This document shows, piece by piece, positions 16,106-25,505 of a DNA stretch of 41,296 nt (within the stretch, counting starts at the first letter, position 1; each line of letters starts with the position of its first letter). The notes below the pieces were generated by a model, which was given only the letters and a program-made list of their open reading frames with translations, did no database searches and was not told where the DNA came from. The DNA is taken from assembly GCA_022448645.1 (NCBI GenBank), contig JAKVBZ010000044.1:1-41296 (forward strand). Reading direction: 5' to 3'. A program made the translations under genes and the position numbers. The stretch comes from Pirellulaceae bacterium (GTDB lineage Bacteria; Planctomycetota; Planctomycetia; Pirellulales; Pirellulaceae).

Positions 16106-18424
16106 CTAGTCGATGGCTGCGACTGGGTCAAGCGAAATGGATGATGGGGGCCGATTTGAATTCAGTGCTGTCACGTTGCTGGTGGGATGCTGGCTATCAA
16201 TGATGCCATAACCTGGAGAATAGGGGAGTAAGCCGATAGGAGGTGATTCGATGTGGAAACTTGGAGGAGTTTCCAATCGCAAAGATTTTGCCGCCCAGTC
16301 AGTGATCTTTATGTAAGTTCTTTCGATTTCGATCTCACGATAAACGCGAGAGCCGAACCCGTGGTGACAGCCGACAAAGGCTTCTCGGTCAACATACAAG
16401 CACTCCGCTCGCGAGCTGTCTGGTAGCACGAACAATTCATTGGTAATGCGATTTGGTTCACGAGGAGGAATCGTATGCGGTGCATGGTGAGCCATGACGC
16501 TTCGATACCGGTTCCTTGAGTCGCGACTGGGCGTGTAGACATAAGTGCCCGGATCGGCAAGTAGGTCACAGCCATCGACCTGTAGCTCCACAGCTAGTTG
16601 ATCGCAATGAGCATGTCCGCCGCGATTTCCATGGGATAATTGGCCACACCGTACTGCCAAATAAAAGCGGGCATTGTTCCAGATATAGAGACCGAATTGT
16701 GGGAATGCATGAAACCTAAGCGATTCTGCAAGGATGTCTTGATGAAATCTTATGTGACCAGTGTAGGATTGGAGCGTCTCGTCATTTTGAAGCAAGGTTT
16801 GGGTTCGCTCTCGCGAGTCAGGCGGAACCGAAATGGGGGGGGTATTTGGTGTCCTAAGAGATCTTTGATCGATGACCCTGTTTTCTAACAAACCTTGGAT
16901 TACGGCGGATCCCCATTTGGTGGCTGGTGAGCTTGAATCGCGAGGCTGAGTTAATTCGTGCCACGCGTCGACAAGTGGTTGGTGATGAAGAGTATCCTCA
17001 TGCCAGTAAATGTCGTCATGATTCCAATTTGTAGTGTCACCAAGGTTGGAGAACCTCGCTTGAGCATCAATGATGCTGAGTTTCACTAGCGGTGTATCAA
17101 ACTTGAAAAGCCTGCCACTGTCGTTGTCACCGATTTGGTGGATTTGGCCATTTGGCTTGCTGACTGCTTTGGTAAATTGGATCGCCGACTGAAGCTGCTG
17201 CATGTGTGCTGGTGAGATGGGCGTTTGAGTATCACGCAGCACGTGGGGGTAGGTTGATAAGGGCGACGGTCCCAGGTCAGGACCTTGCTGTATCTTTGTA
17301 TGGTCATATTCCTGCAGTGCACTGAGCTTGTCCGGTGGCAGCGCGAATGCCCAGGCAGTTGCATACAAAATGAATTCGGCCGAAAGCCGATGGTAGCTGG
17401 TTGAGGATTCAAAACTACCACCATCGTCCAAAAATTGTCGAGACGATTCTTTTATCAATTGGTCAATCGAAAAGGCTAGCCAGGCGTCGGTTTCTGGGTG
17501 ACGAGGAAGGTAAGCAGCTGCAAAGAACAGACCAACAACGTTCGCCAAATAGTGATTACCACGTAGATGTGGTGTCCACTCCAGATTTCTGACTACATGC
17601 TGTGCATGCGCGTGAACACTGTTAATGAACAATGACTGAAACGGAGCATCAAACGAGAATCCGAAACTGCAAAGCAGGTCGTATCCCACCAGCCAATTGG
17701 CAACACGAATGGCGACGTCCATGGGGCAGCGCCATTGTATTCCAAAGCCTGGCGGGTTTTGCGAAATGAAGTCTAGAACCTGGTCACGGAATTCTCTAGC
17801 GTAGTCATCGTCATGGACCAGGCCATAGGCTTGCGCCAAAGTGATGTGGTGGTTGCATCGTCCCAATTCCCATGGGACCTTAACATCACGCCCCGGAAAG
17901 TATCTAAGTGAGCAATCTCCCTGCCAGTCGGTTTCTCGCCAACGATATCCTGATTTGAAGTCAACTTGCCAATCGATGGGAACATAGTTTTCGCTGATAC
18001 ATTGCCAGGCCTCCTGGCACACGGGTAGATTCTTTGGGCTGACACGGTCCGCGAGCCATTTTCCGGAGGGGTCTGGATTGACGGGGATGCCGGAGTGAAG
18101 GTGGTCGGAGTGTGGTCTCGACCAACGACGTCCGTGTGTTATTTGGACCCACCCTGATCCAAGACAATTAAATACGTGGTTTTGATACAGTTTTGCAAGT
18201 GAGAGGACCCGGTCTACGCTCGTGTGACAGTCGATGGGTGGACGCACACCGTCAAGATACCGAACGAGAGATTGTCCAGAAAACTCCGTAGAGTGAGTGC
18301 ATTCTCTGTACGTGCGAAATCGGGTTCTTGCGCGTCGGATCTCTTGGCGTAGTCGGCGGATCGCCCTGACACCAAGTGATCCGATCCCCCTAGGAAGGTC
18401 ATTATGTGGCCGGAGAGACAACAT
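16106..18424 (-). CDS. Heparinase II/III-family polysaccharide lyase
   Basis: Lyase family protein of 772 residues with the two expected parts. The alpha-helical toroid part holds RGNHYLANVVGLFFAA and SSTSYHRLSAEF (Y344-H345), the usual catalytic Tyr/His area. The beta-sandwich heparinase_II_III part holds GGHAHCDQLAVEL (H604, H606, D608) then DLLADPGTYVYTPS and YRSVMAHH, the typical metal or substrate region. Family members cleave uronate-containing polysaccharides by beta-elimination. No signal peptide is clear at ATG 18424, and the ribosome site is weak. Genes of this family are common in exopolysaccharide loci, where the lyase is thought to trim or release the polymer; here it lies between the protease and the initiating transferase on the same strand. 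A nearby UDP-glucuronate epimerase fits a uronate-containing polymer. Substrate is inferred. Confidence 0.88.
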   Translation of the reverse strand: MLSLRPHNDLPRGIGSLGVRAIRRLRQEIRRARTRFRTYRECTHSTEFSGQSLVRYLDGVRPPIDCHTSVDRVLSLAKLYQNHVFNCLGSGWVQITHGRRWSRPHSDHLHSGIPVNPDPSGKWLADRVSPKNLPVCQEAWQCISENYVPIDWQVDFKSGYRWRETDWQGDCSLRYFPGRDVKVPWELGRCNHHITLAQAYGLVHDDDYAREFRDQVLDFISQNPPGFGIQWRCPMDVAIRVANWLVGYDLLCSFGFSFDAPFQSLFINSVHAHAQHVVRNLEWTPHLRGNHYLANVVGLFFAAAYLPRHPETDAWLAFSIDQLIKESSRQFLDDGGSFESSTSYHRLSAEFILYATAWAFALPPDKLSALQEYDHTKIQQGPDLGPSPLSTYPHVLRDTQTPISPAHMQQLQSAIQFTKAVSKPNGQIHQIGDNDSGRLFKFDTPLVKLSIIDAQARFSNLGDTTNWNHDDIYWHEDTLHHQPLVDAWHELTQPRDSSSPATKWGSAVIQGLLENRVIDQRSLRTPNTPPISVPPDSRERTQTLLQNDETLQSYTGHIRFHQDILAESLRFHAFPQFGLYIWNNARFYLAVRCGQLSHGNRGGHAHCDQLAVELQVDGCDLLADPGTYVYTPSRDSRNRYRSVMAHHAPHTIPPREPNRITNELFVLPDSSRAECLYVDREAFVGCHHGFGSRVYREIEIERTYIKITDWAAKSLRLETPPSFHIESPPIGLLPYSPGYGIIDSQHPTSNVTALNSNRPPSSISLDPVAAID

Positions 18425-18678
18425 GACGTGATCGGGTGCCTATCGAGTGGTGGGGGGGCAAGACCCACAAGCGTGAGCATTGTAGATGTCCGCGAAAAAG
18501 ATATTGAGATATCGGCGAGAAGGTCAAGCGCAAAAGGCTTGCGGAGGATTATGCAAATGATGCTATCAAAGCTGTCATAACAGATGATTGTGACGACGTT
18601 GAAGACTCATGTGCGTTGTGCCACTCAGCAATTGTTGGCACTTTTGGGACGTTTCACCGGCAAGATTCGCGACCTTCA

Positions 18679-21600
18679 TCAGTCACCGATCCCGTGAAAA
18701 ATAAGGTCAACGGCGTCCAGGTCTGATGAATCCTGTTTCCAAGAGGCAAGCATATTCTGTTCACATTCATCGTTCTCGTTGCCATTTTCGACAGAATTGG
18801 ATTCAGTCTCGTGCCAATCCGCTAGAGCTGTGTGGAGATGATTCGCCGTTGCTTCAAGGGACGGATGGGCGTGATCTGGGGGTACTAGTTCCTCGAAGTT
18901 CAGACGATCTGTGGGGACTGACTCAAGTGTGGGCGAATTCGTGACATGGGTTATGATGGGATAGTTCGCACTGAACGGACTGGAATTGACATTCTTGATT
19001 GGGGACTGGCTCGAACCAGATGGGGCAGTTTGAGTAAGCGGTGCATTGACGCAGCGTGTGAAAAATGAGCCAACCACACGGAATTCGCCCACGTTGTAAC
19101 TGCCGCCCCAATCGTTGGCGGCGAATTCAAGGTCACCATTCGAGTAACCTCGGGCCATGCCAAATACCGTATCGTTGACGTTTGCCAGACTGGTGACCGA
19201 GTCTCCTGTAAGGTTGATTTCCGCGATTAGTACGTCGGTTGCTCGAGGAGCTAGTTGGTGCAAGGACGTATTGTTGTCGTAGTACCAGTTGCCACCAATG
19301 TTTTGTACAGCGATCAGATGTTTGCTGTTTCCTACAAAGGGTGTGTTGTTAACGAAGCGAGAAAAAACATCTTCCTCGCTAAACATGATGTAACCTTCGC
19401 CAACGCCACCGTCGCGAACTGCGATGCCGTAACCAAGTTGGCCGACGTCGATTTGGTGAACGTCAGGCTGGTCGTTGTCGGACCGAGTGAAGAAGGTTCC
19501 GTCAATGCGAAACTCACCCGCATTTTCACTGGCCCCCCAACGGTTGGCGAAGAACGTTAAATCTCCCGCCGAAAAGCCTTGGGAGATACCGGACACAGTA
19601 CCGATATTGCCTTCTAGACTTGTAATGGTGTCCTGGCTGAAATCGACTTGGGCCAGCAGCTGATCGCTAGCCTGAATGGAGAAGGGGCGCCAAGAGTGAT
19701 TGTTGTTGTACAACCATTGGTTACCGTCATGTCGAACTGCGATGAGATGATCACTGTTTCCGGGAAGTGGTGAAGACTCCGAAAAGCGTGAGAATACATG
19801 TTCTTGGCTGTACATGATGTAGCCAATGCCGGATGCGTGGTCACTGGTCGCAATGCCAAGGTGGACGGTTCCTAGTGACACCTGCTCCTTTCCGGAAGCG
19901 TTGGTTGTGGATCGAGTGAAGTGTGATCCTCGCACAGTGAATTCACCTTGATTTGACTGATTTCCCCACAGGTTAGCGATGAATTCGATGTCTCCACCTT
20001 CGAAACCTTTCGCGATCCCAAACTGTGAGGTGTTCATGCCTGCCAGACTAGTCACACTGTCTTGGGAAAAATCCAGCTTGGCAAGAAGTACGTCACTGTC
20101 TCGCGGAGTGAAAGTTCGCAGTACCGAATTGTTGTCGTAATGCCATTGACCGCTCGCGTACTGTACAGCGACCAGGTGGTCGCTATTCCCGGCAAGTGGC
20201 GCAGCGTCAGAAAATCGGGAAAACACACTCTCTTCACTGAACATCACGAATCCAATGCCGTGTGCGTTGTCACGTGCTGCAATGCCTTGATTCACAAATC
20301 CTAAAGGAATTCCGGAACTGTCAGTTTCTGCAGACAAAGTAAGTTCTATGTCGTAGTGTCCAATTCCCTCGCCGTCACCGTGGATGGTGAGGGTGTACGT
20401 TTGATTGGTTATCACTTCCAAAGAAGCGACACCACCATGAAGGGTTAAAGGCGTTCCGTCGACTGCCAGGATCGGTACTAGTTGGTGTGTGGTTGATACA
20501 GCAACATCTAATGTCCCACTCACGTCAGCGACGAAAGAAAATCCGTCTTGATCGTGAAGGGTTTCGATAGATCCTTCAATGTTTGCTAGGTTGCTGATCG
20601 TGCCATTCATGCTGTTGCCAGTGGCGGTGGCAGGGTAGTCGTCTGGGGGCATTAACGTGTCGACTGCTGTTTGGACGTCAATGAGGCGGTAGGTGTCGTT
20701 GGTTGCCGGATCCCAGAAGCTCACTGCAGTATTACGTAAATGATCGTAGATCGAATCCTGAGTAATGTTGGTGTGTCCCGCGAATTCCATTGCCTGGCGA
20801 ATCAGGGTACTGACACCTGCCACATACGGAGCTGCCATGCTTGTACCGGAGGCCGTGGCAAAATCATCGGTGCTCCCGTTGAAATCGAATAGGTAGTCCG
20901 GAACAGTACTCGTGATGTTTTGGCCCGGTGCTGCCAACACTTGTGATGTTCGCTGGCTGAATCCGCTAAAGTGTCCCGAGTTAGTGACACTGGCCACTGG
21001 TACCACATAGGGACTGGCGGCCGGGTAACTTAATCCAGGGGAGAAGTATTCCTGAAAGTCGTTGCCGGCGGCGACGGAGACGAAGATGCCGTCATCGTGA
21101 AGTAGTGCTAATTCGTCTTCCAGCATGGCCCATGACGGAATCGAATCGGAATTCCAACTGGCCCCCAGCGACATGTTGACCGTCGTGATTGGGTGCTCGA
21201 ACGAGTCACGGTGGTTGTGCACCCACGATAGAGCGTCTTCGACCCATTCGAAGAAACCTGCTCCCTGATCGTTAAACACTCGCAATCCGACTAAATCGAC
21301 ACCGGGTGCGACTCCAGAGTGTACGCTGTCACTACTGCCGATAATGCCGGCTACGTGGGTTCCATGAAATCCGCCTGGACCGTCGTCATAGGGGTTACTG
21401 TCGTTTTCCTCGGTAAAGTCCCAGCCGCCGACGACTCGATATCCGTCTCCGATTCCGCCGCCTAAGGCATAGTGATCGTATGCGATTCCGCTATCGATGA
21501 CGACGACGGTTTGTCCCCTGCCATCGAATCCGTACATTTCACGGGAATGATTGACCCCAGAAATGTTGTGCACGTCTGCAAGGCTAGCGTGGACGCTCTC

Positions 21601-21801
21601 AGTATGTGCTTCGGAAGCTTCGATCATCCTAGGATCAAGAAAGAAGTCTCCGACAGGTCGTGCAGTCATCAAAAACCGCTCTTCGACCCGTTCAAAAGTG
21701 GTGTTCCGACGTATTTTCGACGGCTCGCCAAAGTTGCCCATCAATGATGTCTCGTCAGGGTTGTCACGTTCGAGGAATCGATGAAACGAACGTGGAACCA
21801 C
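18679..21801 (-). CDS. Subtilisin-like S8 serine protease with three C-terminal repeat modules
   Basis: A 1040-residue protease. The triad is complete: D103 in VVVIDSGIAYDH, H146 in FHGTHVAGIIGS, S321 in GTSMAAPYVAGV; oxyanion N247 is in VAAGN. After the catalytic domain (about 75-385) comes a pre-peptidase C-like beta domain (about 390-490), then three ~130-residue repeats at 500-631, 644-774 and 788-917, and a low-complexity tail. The N-terminus has no classical signal peptide but contains FERVEERFLMTA at 36-47, like the LEPR-type element found near the N-termini of planctomycete surface proteins. It is probably secreted or cell-surface, though the export route is inferred. Start GTG 21801 has no clear ribosome site; an ATG at 21741 is possible. 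It lies upstream of the lyase on the same strand (254-base gap). Confidence 0.93.
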   Translation of the reverse strand: MVPRSFHRFLERDNPDETSLMGNFGEPSKIRRNTTFERVEERFLMTARPVGDFFLDPRMIEASEAHTESVHASLADVHNISGVNHSREMYGFDGRGQTVVVIDSGIAYDHYALGGGIGDGYRVVGGWDFTEENDSNPYDDGPGGFHGTHVAGIIGSSDSVHSGVAPGVDLVGLRVFNDQGAGFFEWVEDALSWVHNHRDSFEHPITTVNMSLGASWNSDSIPSWAMLEDELALLHDDGIFVSVAAGNDFQEYFSPGLSYPAASPYVVPVASVTNSGHFSGFSQRTSQVLAAPGQNITSTVPDYLFDFNGSTDDFATASGTSMAAPYVAGVSTLIRQAMEFAGHTNITQDSIYDHLRNTAVSFWDPATNDTYRLIDVQTAVDTLMPPDDYPATATGNSMNGTISNLANIEGSIETLHDQDGFSFVADVSGTLDVAVSTTHQLVPILAVDGTPLTLHGGVASLEVITNQTYTLTIHGDGEGIGHYDIELTLSAETDSSGIPLGFVNQGIAARDNAHGIGFVMFSEESVFSRFSDAAPLAGNSDHLVAVQYASGQWHYDNNSVLRTFTPRDSDVLLAKLDFSQDSVTSLAGMNTSQFGIAKGFEGGDIEFIANLWGNQSNQGEFTVRGSHFTRSTTNASGKEQVSLGTVHLGIATSDHASGIGYIMYSQEHVFSRFSESSPLPGNSDHLIAVRHDGNQWLYNNNHSWRPFSIQASDQLLAQVDFSQDTITSLEGNIGTVSGISQGFSAGDLTFFANRWGASENAGEFRIDGTFFTRSDNDQPDVHQIDVGQLGYGIAVRDGGVGEGYIMFSEEDVFSRFVNNTPFVGNSKHLIAVQNIGGNWYYDNNTSLHQLAPRATDVLIAEINLTGDSVTSLANVNDTVFGMARGYSNGDLEFAANDWGGSYNVGEFRVVGSFFTRCVNAPLTQTAPSGSSQSPIKNVNSSPFSANYPIITHVTNSPTLESVPTDRLNFEELVPPDHAHPSLEATANHLHTALADWHETESNSVENGNENDECEQNMLASWKQDSSDLDAVDLIFHGIGD
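19051..20304 (-). repeat. Three ~130-residue protein repeats of the protease
   Basis: Copies are encoded at 19909-20304, 19480-19872 and 19051-19440. Shared pattern: GIAxRDxxxGIGYIMFSEExVFSRF, GNSxHLIAV, Q/NWxYDNN, ATDxLxAxxDFS, DSVTSL, then GIAxGFxxGDLxFxANxWG and NxGEFxxxGxxFTRS. The copies differ at many positions, so they are old duplications. I do not recognise a named domain. Confidence 0.88.
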
Positions 21802-22384
21802 GGCGCGAGAGGAACGACGCGTGGGATTGCTGCGATTGGGAATGTATTCCGAACGGAAACGTCGTGCCCCGATAAGGGCGGGGGAGAAAAGTCCAGTCAG
21901 ATTTGACTGTCCATTAACTATAGTTCACACCCGCAGCCATGTACGAAGCGTAGCGAAATAGAGAGCCGAGTTTCGTCTATTGTGGCGGAGTGTTGACAAA
22001 CGTCATCCAAGCGAACGAAGTCAACGTTGCTAAAAGACTACATGCGTGCTGCCGAGGCAACGGGCTAGCAATGGTGGTATGTGGTTTATGCTGGTCAAAC
22101 ATGTGAAGCAGCAGATCCCGCTCTTTGGAAAACCTGTTGACAACAGTCCTGCGATGCACGTAATCTCCCGCACCCATGCGCCAGATTGGCCATAGTACTT
22201 TTTGACATGCGGTGCGAACTTTTATGAAATTTACGGAGGATCGTACACCATTGGCATGTCCTTTGTCGGAAGCTGTTTGCCATCGGGTATGAAGCACTCC
22301 AGAGCGAAATACTAGCACTTGCGCACCAGCGCTTGTCTTGGTGCGAATGCAATTTAGTGGCCCGTGTCCCAACGATTGGTTCGG
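21802..22384. other. 583-base divergent intergenic region
   Basis: It separates the minus-strand protease from the plus-strand glycosyltransferase-kinase gene, so it should carry promoters for both. TTGACA at 22202-22207 followed after 15 bases by TATGAA (22223-22228) is a partial plus-strand promoter match, about 155 bases before the gene. Open frames inside it (for example on the minus strand at 21977-22372) have odd composition and no family features, and are taken as non-coding. Confidence 0.45.
22202..22228 (+). promoter_or_regulatory. Possible promoter for the glycosyltransferase-kinase operon
   Basis: A perfect -35-like TTGACA is followed, after a short 15-base spacer, by TATGAA. The spacing is under the usual 16-18 bases. 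This is a weak inference from consensus alone. Confidence 0.25.
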
Positions 22385-24793
22385 ATGAAACTGCTCATAA
22401 TCAGTTACGCATATCCACCTGCGATGAGTCCCAGGTCTTTTCGGTGGGGGGCCTTAGCAAATCAATTTGTTCACGAAGGCCATGAGGTTTCGGTCGTTAC
22501 GGCTTGGCAGCCAGGATTGCCTCGTACGCAGACGATGGATGGTGTCCAAGTGCAGCGAGTAGGGAATTCAACGCTTGCTAATTGGCGTTCTCGAATTTCC
22601 TTTCGTAATAGCTATTGTGATGGCAAACGAGGAAACGCTCAGCCTGAGCCGAGGAGAGGTAGTCGCTGGTTGACGCAATTAGTTCGTCCAGTGTGGCGTT
22701 TTCTTCACTGGCCGGATGCGCACGCATCATTCATCCTTCCCGCCTACCGAGCAGCGCGACGGCTAGTCGACGAAAATCAATACGATTTGGTGATCAGTTC
22801 GTCATTACCATTTTCTACTCACCTTGCCGGTCTATGGTTAAAGCGATCTCGCCCAGCAATCACATGGTTGGTTGACATTGGTGATCCATTTGCCTTTGTG
22901 AAAGTGGCCGCTGCGAACAACCGTTTCTTATATGGTCGTGTGAATCGCGCGGCGGAAACAGCAGTTTTGCGTGCTGCAGACCATGTAAGTGTCACGAATG
23001 CCGGAGCCGCGGTTGCATACGAACGCTATTTTCAATGGGACACCAAGAAACTGCAGGTAATACCTCCATTGGTAACCGTTGGAGGGTTAGCGAAACCAAT
23101 ACCGAGGCAAAAACAAGACGCGTCGTCAACGGTGATGTGGGTGTATTGTGGTCAATTTTATCGAGGGTTGCGAAGTCCAGTGCCTTTGTTGGAAACATTT
23201 CAGCAGATGCGTCAAAAGGATAAGTCTCATCGAAATCACGAACTGCACATTTATGGAGACGTTTCAGAGTGTAGCGACGAGTTAACCAGATCTGGTGATT
23301 TGGCTGTACAGAACGTGTTCATTCACGGTCGGGTGAGCCATGAGGAGGCCATAGACGCTGAGCGACGAGCAACGGTATTGGTAAACGTAGACAATCACAA
23401 CTTTCACCAGTTGCCCAGCAAGGTCGTGGAATACTTGGCCCTCGGAAAGCCGATACTCAATATCGAGACCTATGGCAACGGAACGTCTCGTGCGATCTTG
23501 CACAATCATCCTCTGGCACTCACAGTGTCCTCGCCCCACACATCCCCAGAGAATGTCGACCGAATGAGTAGGTTCTTCGGCAAACTGCCAGCATCGCTCT
23601 CTCAGGACAAGATCAAAGATCTATGTCGTCCGTATCAAGCAAAGGAAATCGCTGGTCAGTATTTGAAATGCGCCAGAGACGGGGTGGCTAACGTGCGCCC
23701 CAAAGGCTTTCCATTTTTACAATTTCGCTGGCGTGGCATGCCTGTCGTTGGTGTGCCCGGATCACACGATGGATTGAACGACGCAGTTTGGCGGAGTTTT
23801 CGCGCTGGATCGTTGCGTCGTGAGTTATATGCTCGTGCTGTACGTATGTCTGGAAGTTGGCTGAGACAACGGTGGTGGGCACACGGTGTAGACACGCCTC
23901 TTCCTTATCTGGCTGAGGGTGACTTCTCCCGTTTTATCGACCATCTCCGACATCGCTTGGAGGATGATTGGCTGCAACCTGTCATTTCGTATCCGGCGAC
24001 TATGGAGCGGAAGCGTTTTTATTTGACACTGTTGTCGGCAACTGGTGAGCCAAGCGCTTTTGTTAAAGTGGTCCACGGGAAGAAACTGCCTCATTTTGGC
24101 GAACGTGAATTACAAGCGGCTTCATCGTTGCAACAGGATTCGGTTGGATACTTCCGCATGCCGCGGACCAAAGAAATAGGCTGTTTTGAACGACTTCAGT
24201 TTCAGGTGTTTGAACCAATTCCCGTGTCCGCTCGACGTCCTTCTCAAAAACATCGAAGTCTCCTTGACGCAACGGCACGTGTGATTTCCAAGGGTACACA
24301 TCAAATTCGTCAGCTTGACTCGCTTGGCTGGTGGTCTTCATTCGAAAGACTGAGAGAAAGCATTCCCGAATTGTATCGACAAGTTGACAATATCCAGGAC
24401 CGTCAAGTTACCGTATGCCGGGCACACGGTGATTTTCAACGCCCCAACGCTGTGTGGCATCAGGGGGAACTATGGGTGTTCGATTGGGAGTGGTTTTCTA
24501 CCGAAGCACCGTTGTGGACCGACAAAGTGCGGTTTTTTTTGGGTGATCGAACAACGTTATTGGTCAGGAGACCCGCAGACGTGTTCTCGCAACTCATGCA
24601 CCGTTTTTGTGGACGCGACAGTGACCATTTCTTGACGGACTATCAGCAGGTAGCACTTGCTTTAGCTTATATAGCAAGCCAAGGTAATGAGGCAGGAGAA
24701 ATTTGCGGGAAGTTATGGAAGTTTGTTCCGACAACGAAGGCAGGCGAATATGTCGATAGGTATCAGTTATCGGAGTCGCTTTCAGCGGCGTGA
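22385..24793 (+). CDS. Glycosyltransferase (GT4-like) fused to an aminoglycoside-phosphotransferase-like kinase domain
   Basis: Two domains in one 802-residue chain. Residues 1 to about 430 are a GT-B fold transferase: MKLLIISYAYPPAMSPRSFRWGALA opens the first Rossmann half, and VFIHGRVSHEEAIDAERRATVLVNV then LPSKVVEYLALGKPIL is the nucleotide-sugar-binding half. Residues about 440-800 resemble the APH/choline-kinase fold: a KRFYLTLLSATGEPSAFVKVV nucleotide lobe, the catalytic AHGDFQRPN (681-688 for HGDFQRPN) and VFDWEWF (DWEW 700-703). ATG 22385 is preferred over GTG 22364 because it matches the usual glycosyltransferase start. Its end overlaps the methyltransferase by 44 bases. It may transfer a sugar and phosphorylate it or another acceptor in polysaccharide synthesis; substrates are unknown. 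Confidence 0.85.
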   Translation: MKLLIISYAYPPAMSPRSFRWGALANQFVHEGHEVSVVTAWQPGLPRTQTMDGVQVQRVGNSTLANWRSRISFRNSYCDGKRGNAQPEPRRGSRWLTQLVRPVWRFLHWPDAHASFILPAYRAARRLVDENQYDLVISSSLPFSTHLAGLWLKRSRPAITWLVDIGDPFAFVKVAAANNRFLYGRVNRAAETAVLRAADHVSVTNAGAAVAYERYFQWDTKKLQVIPPLVTVGGLAKPIPRQKQDASSTVMWVYCGQFYRGLRSPVPLLETFQQMRQKDKSHRNHELHIYGDVSECSDELTRSGDLAVQNVFIHGRVSHEEAIDAERRATVLVNVDNHNFHQLPSKVVEYLALGKPILNIETYGNGTSRAILHNHPLALTVSSPHTSPENVDRMSRFFGKLPASLSQDKIKDLCRPYQAKEIAGQYLKCARDGVANVRPKGFPFLQFRWRGMPVVGVPGSHDGLNDAVWRSFRAGSLRRELYARAVRMSGSWLRQRWWAHGVDTPLPYLAEGDFSRFIDHLRHRLEDDWLQPVISYPATMERKRFYLTLLSATGEPSAFVKVVHGKKLPHFGERELQAASSLQQDSVGYFRMPRTKEIGCFERLQFQVFEPIPVSARRPSQKHRSLLDATARVISKGTHQIRQLDSLGWWSSFERLRESIPELYRQVDNIQDRQVTVCRAHGDFQRPNAVWHQGELWVFDWEWFSTEAPLWTDKVRFFLGDRTTLLVRRPADVFSQLMHRFCGRDSDHFLTDYQQVALALAYIASQGNEAGEICGKLWKFVPTTKAGEYVDRYQLSESLSAA

Positions 24794-25505
24794 GGATGCA
24801 ACACAATACGATGTTGACGTGTACCGTAATGGGACGGTTCACGACCTGCTGTGGCAAACCGAATGTCCAATCCTCGAGCGCGTCGTGACACGGTTGCGTG
24901 ACAGATTAGGTCACTTGGATTACTTGGATTTCGCCTGCGGAACCGGACGTATTTTAAGTCATCTCGAGCCACTCGTAGACAAAGCCACTGGATTGGATGT
25001 CTCACAGGCAATGTTGGAGCGAGCTGCTAAAAAAGTAGATCAAGCGCAGCTCATTTGTGGAGACATCTCTCAATCAGATGAGTTGCTGGATCGTAAATAC
25101 GATCTTATCACGGCCTTTCGCTTTCTCACGAACGCAGAGCCCGAGTTGAGGCGAACGGTACTCGAGCGGTTGGTTAGTAAATTGAAAGGGCCGGATAGCC
25201 TGTTGCTCGTCAACATTCACGCTAACCCTTTGAGTTACAAGGCCGCCATGGTGCCCTACCATTGGGTTCGGTCTTTTCTACAGACATCACCCTGGCAAAA
25301 TAATTTGTCGCGCGCACAAACTGTGGCCGAATTGAAACAGGCCGGTTTGCAGGTACAAAGCGTGATCGGCATGGGATTTGTTAGTGGTAAGCTCGTGCCT
25401 TTTGCCAAATTCGATAGTTTGGTCAAGTTGGAGCGTGGATTGGCAGGCATGCCTGGCCTGCAACGGTTTGGTGTTAACCAGCTTTTTGTCTGCCGTCGTA
25501 CGTGA
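24750..25505 (+). CDS. Class I SAM-dependent methyltransferase
   Basis: A 251-residue cytosolic methyltransferase. Motif I is YLDFACGTG at 58-66, the acidic end of strand 2 is GLDVS at 81-85, and ICGDISQ near 102-108 is the adenine-side strand; YDLITAFRFLTN at 117-128 is motif IV. ATG 24750 is preferred over an upstream ATG at 24687: GAAGG precedes it and it starts just before the conserved fold. It overlaps the upstream fusion gene by 44 bases, so the two are very likely one operon. It probably methylates a sugar, lipid carrier or other intermediate of the surface polymer; the acceptor is not identifiable. Confidence 0.9.
   Translation: MSIGISYRSRFQRREDATQYDVDVYRNGTVHDLLWQTECPILERVVTRLRDRLGHLDYLDFACGTGRILSHLEPLVDKATGLDVSQAMLERAAKKVDQAQLICGDISQSDELLDRKYDLITAFRFLTNAEPELRRTVLERLVSKLKGPDSLLLVNIHANPLSYKAAMVPYHWVRSFLQTSPWQNNLSRAQTVAELKQAGLQVQSVIGMGFVSGKLVPFAKFDSLVKLERGLAGMPGLQRFGVNQLFVCRRT

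Noticed and set aside
21977..22372. 131-codon minus-strand ORF in the divergent gap
   Set aside because: No domain, no ribosome site, and it covers the likely promoter of the plus-strand gene. It was treated as non-coding, but a search for homologues could change this.
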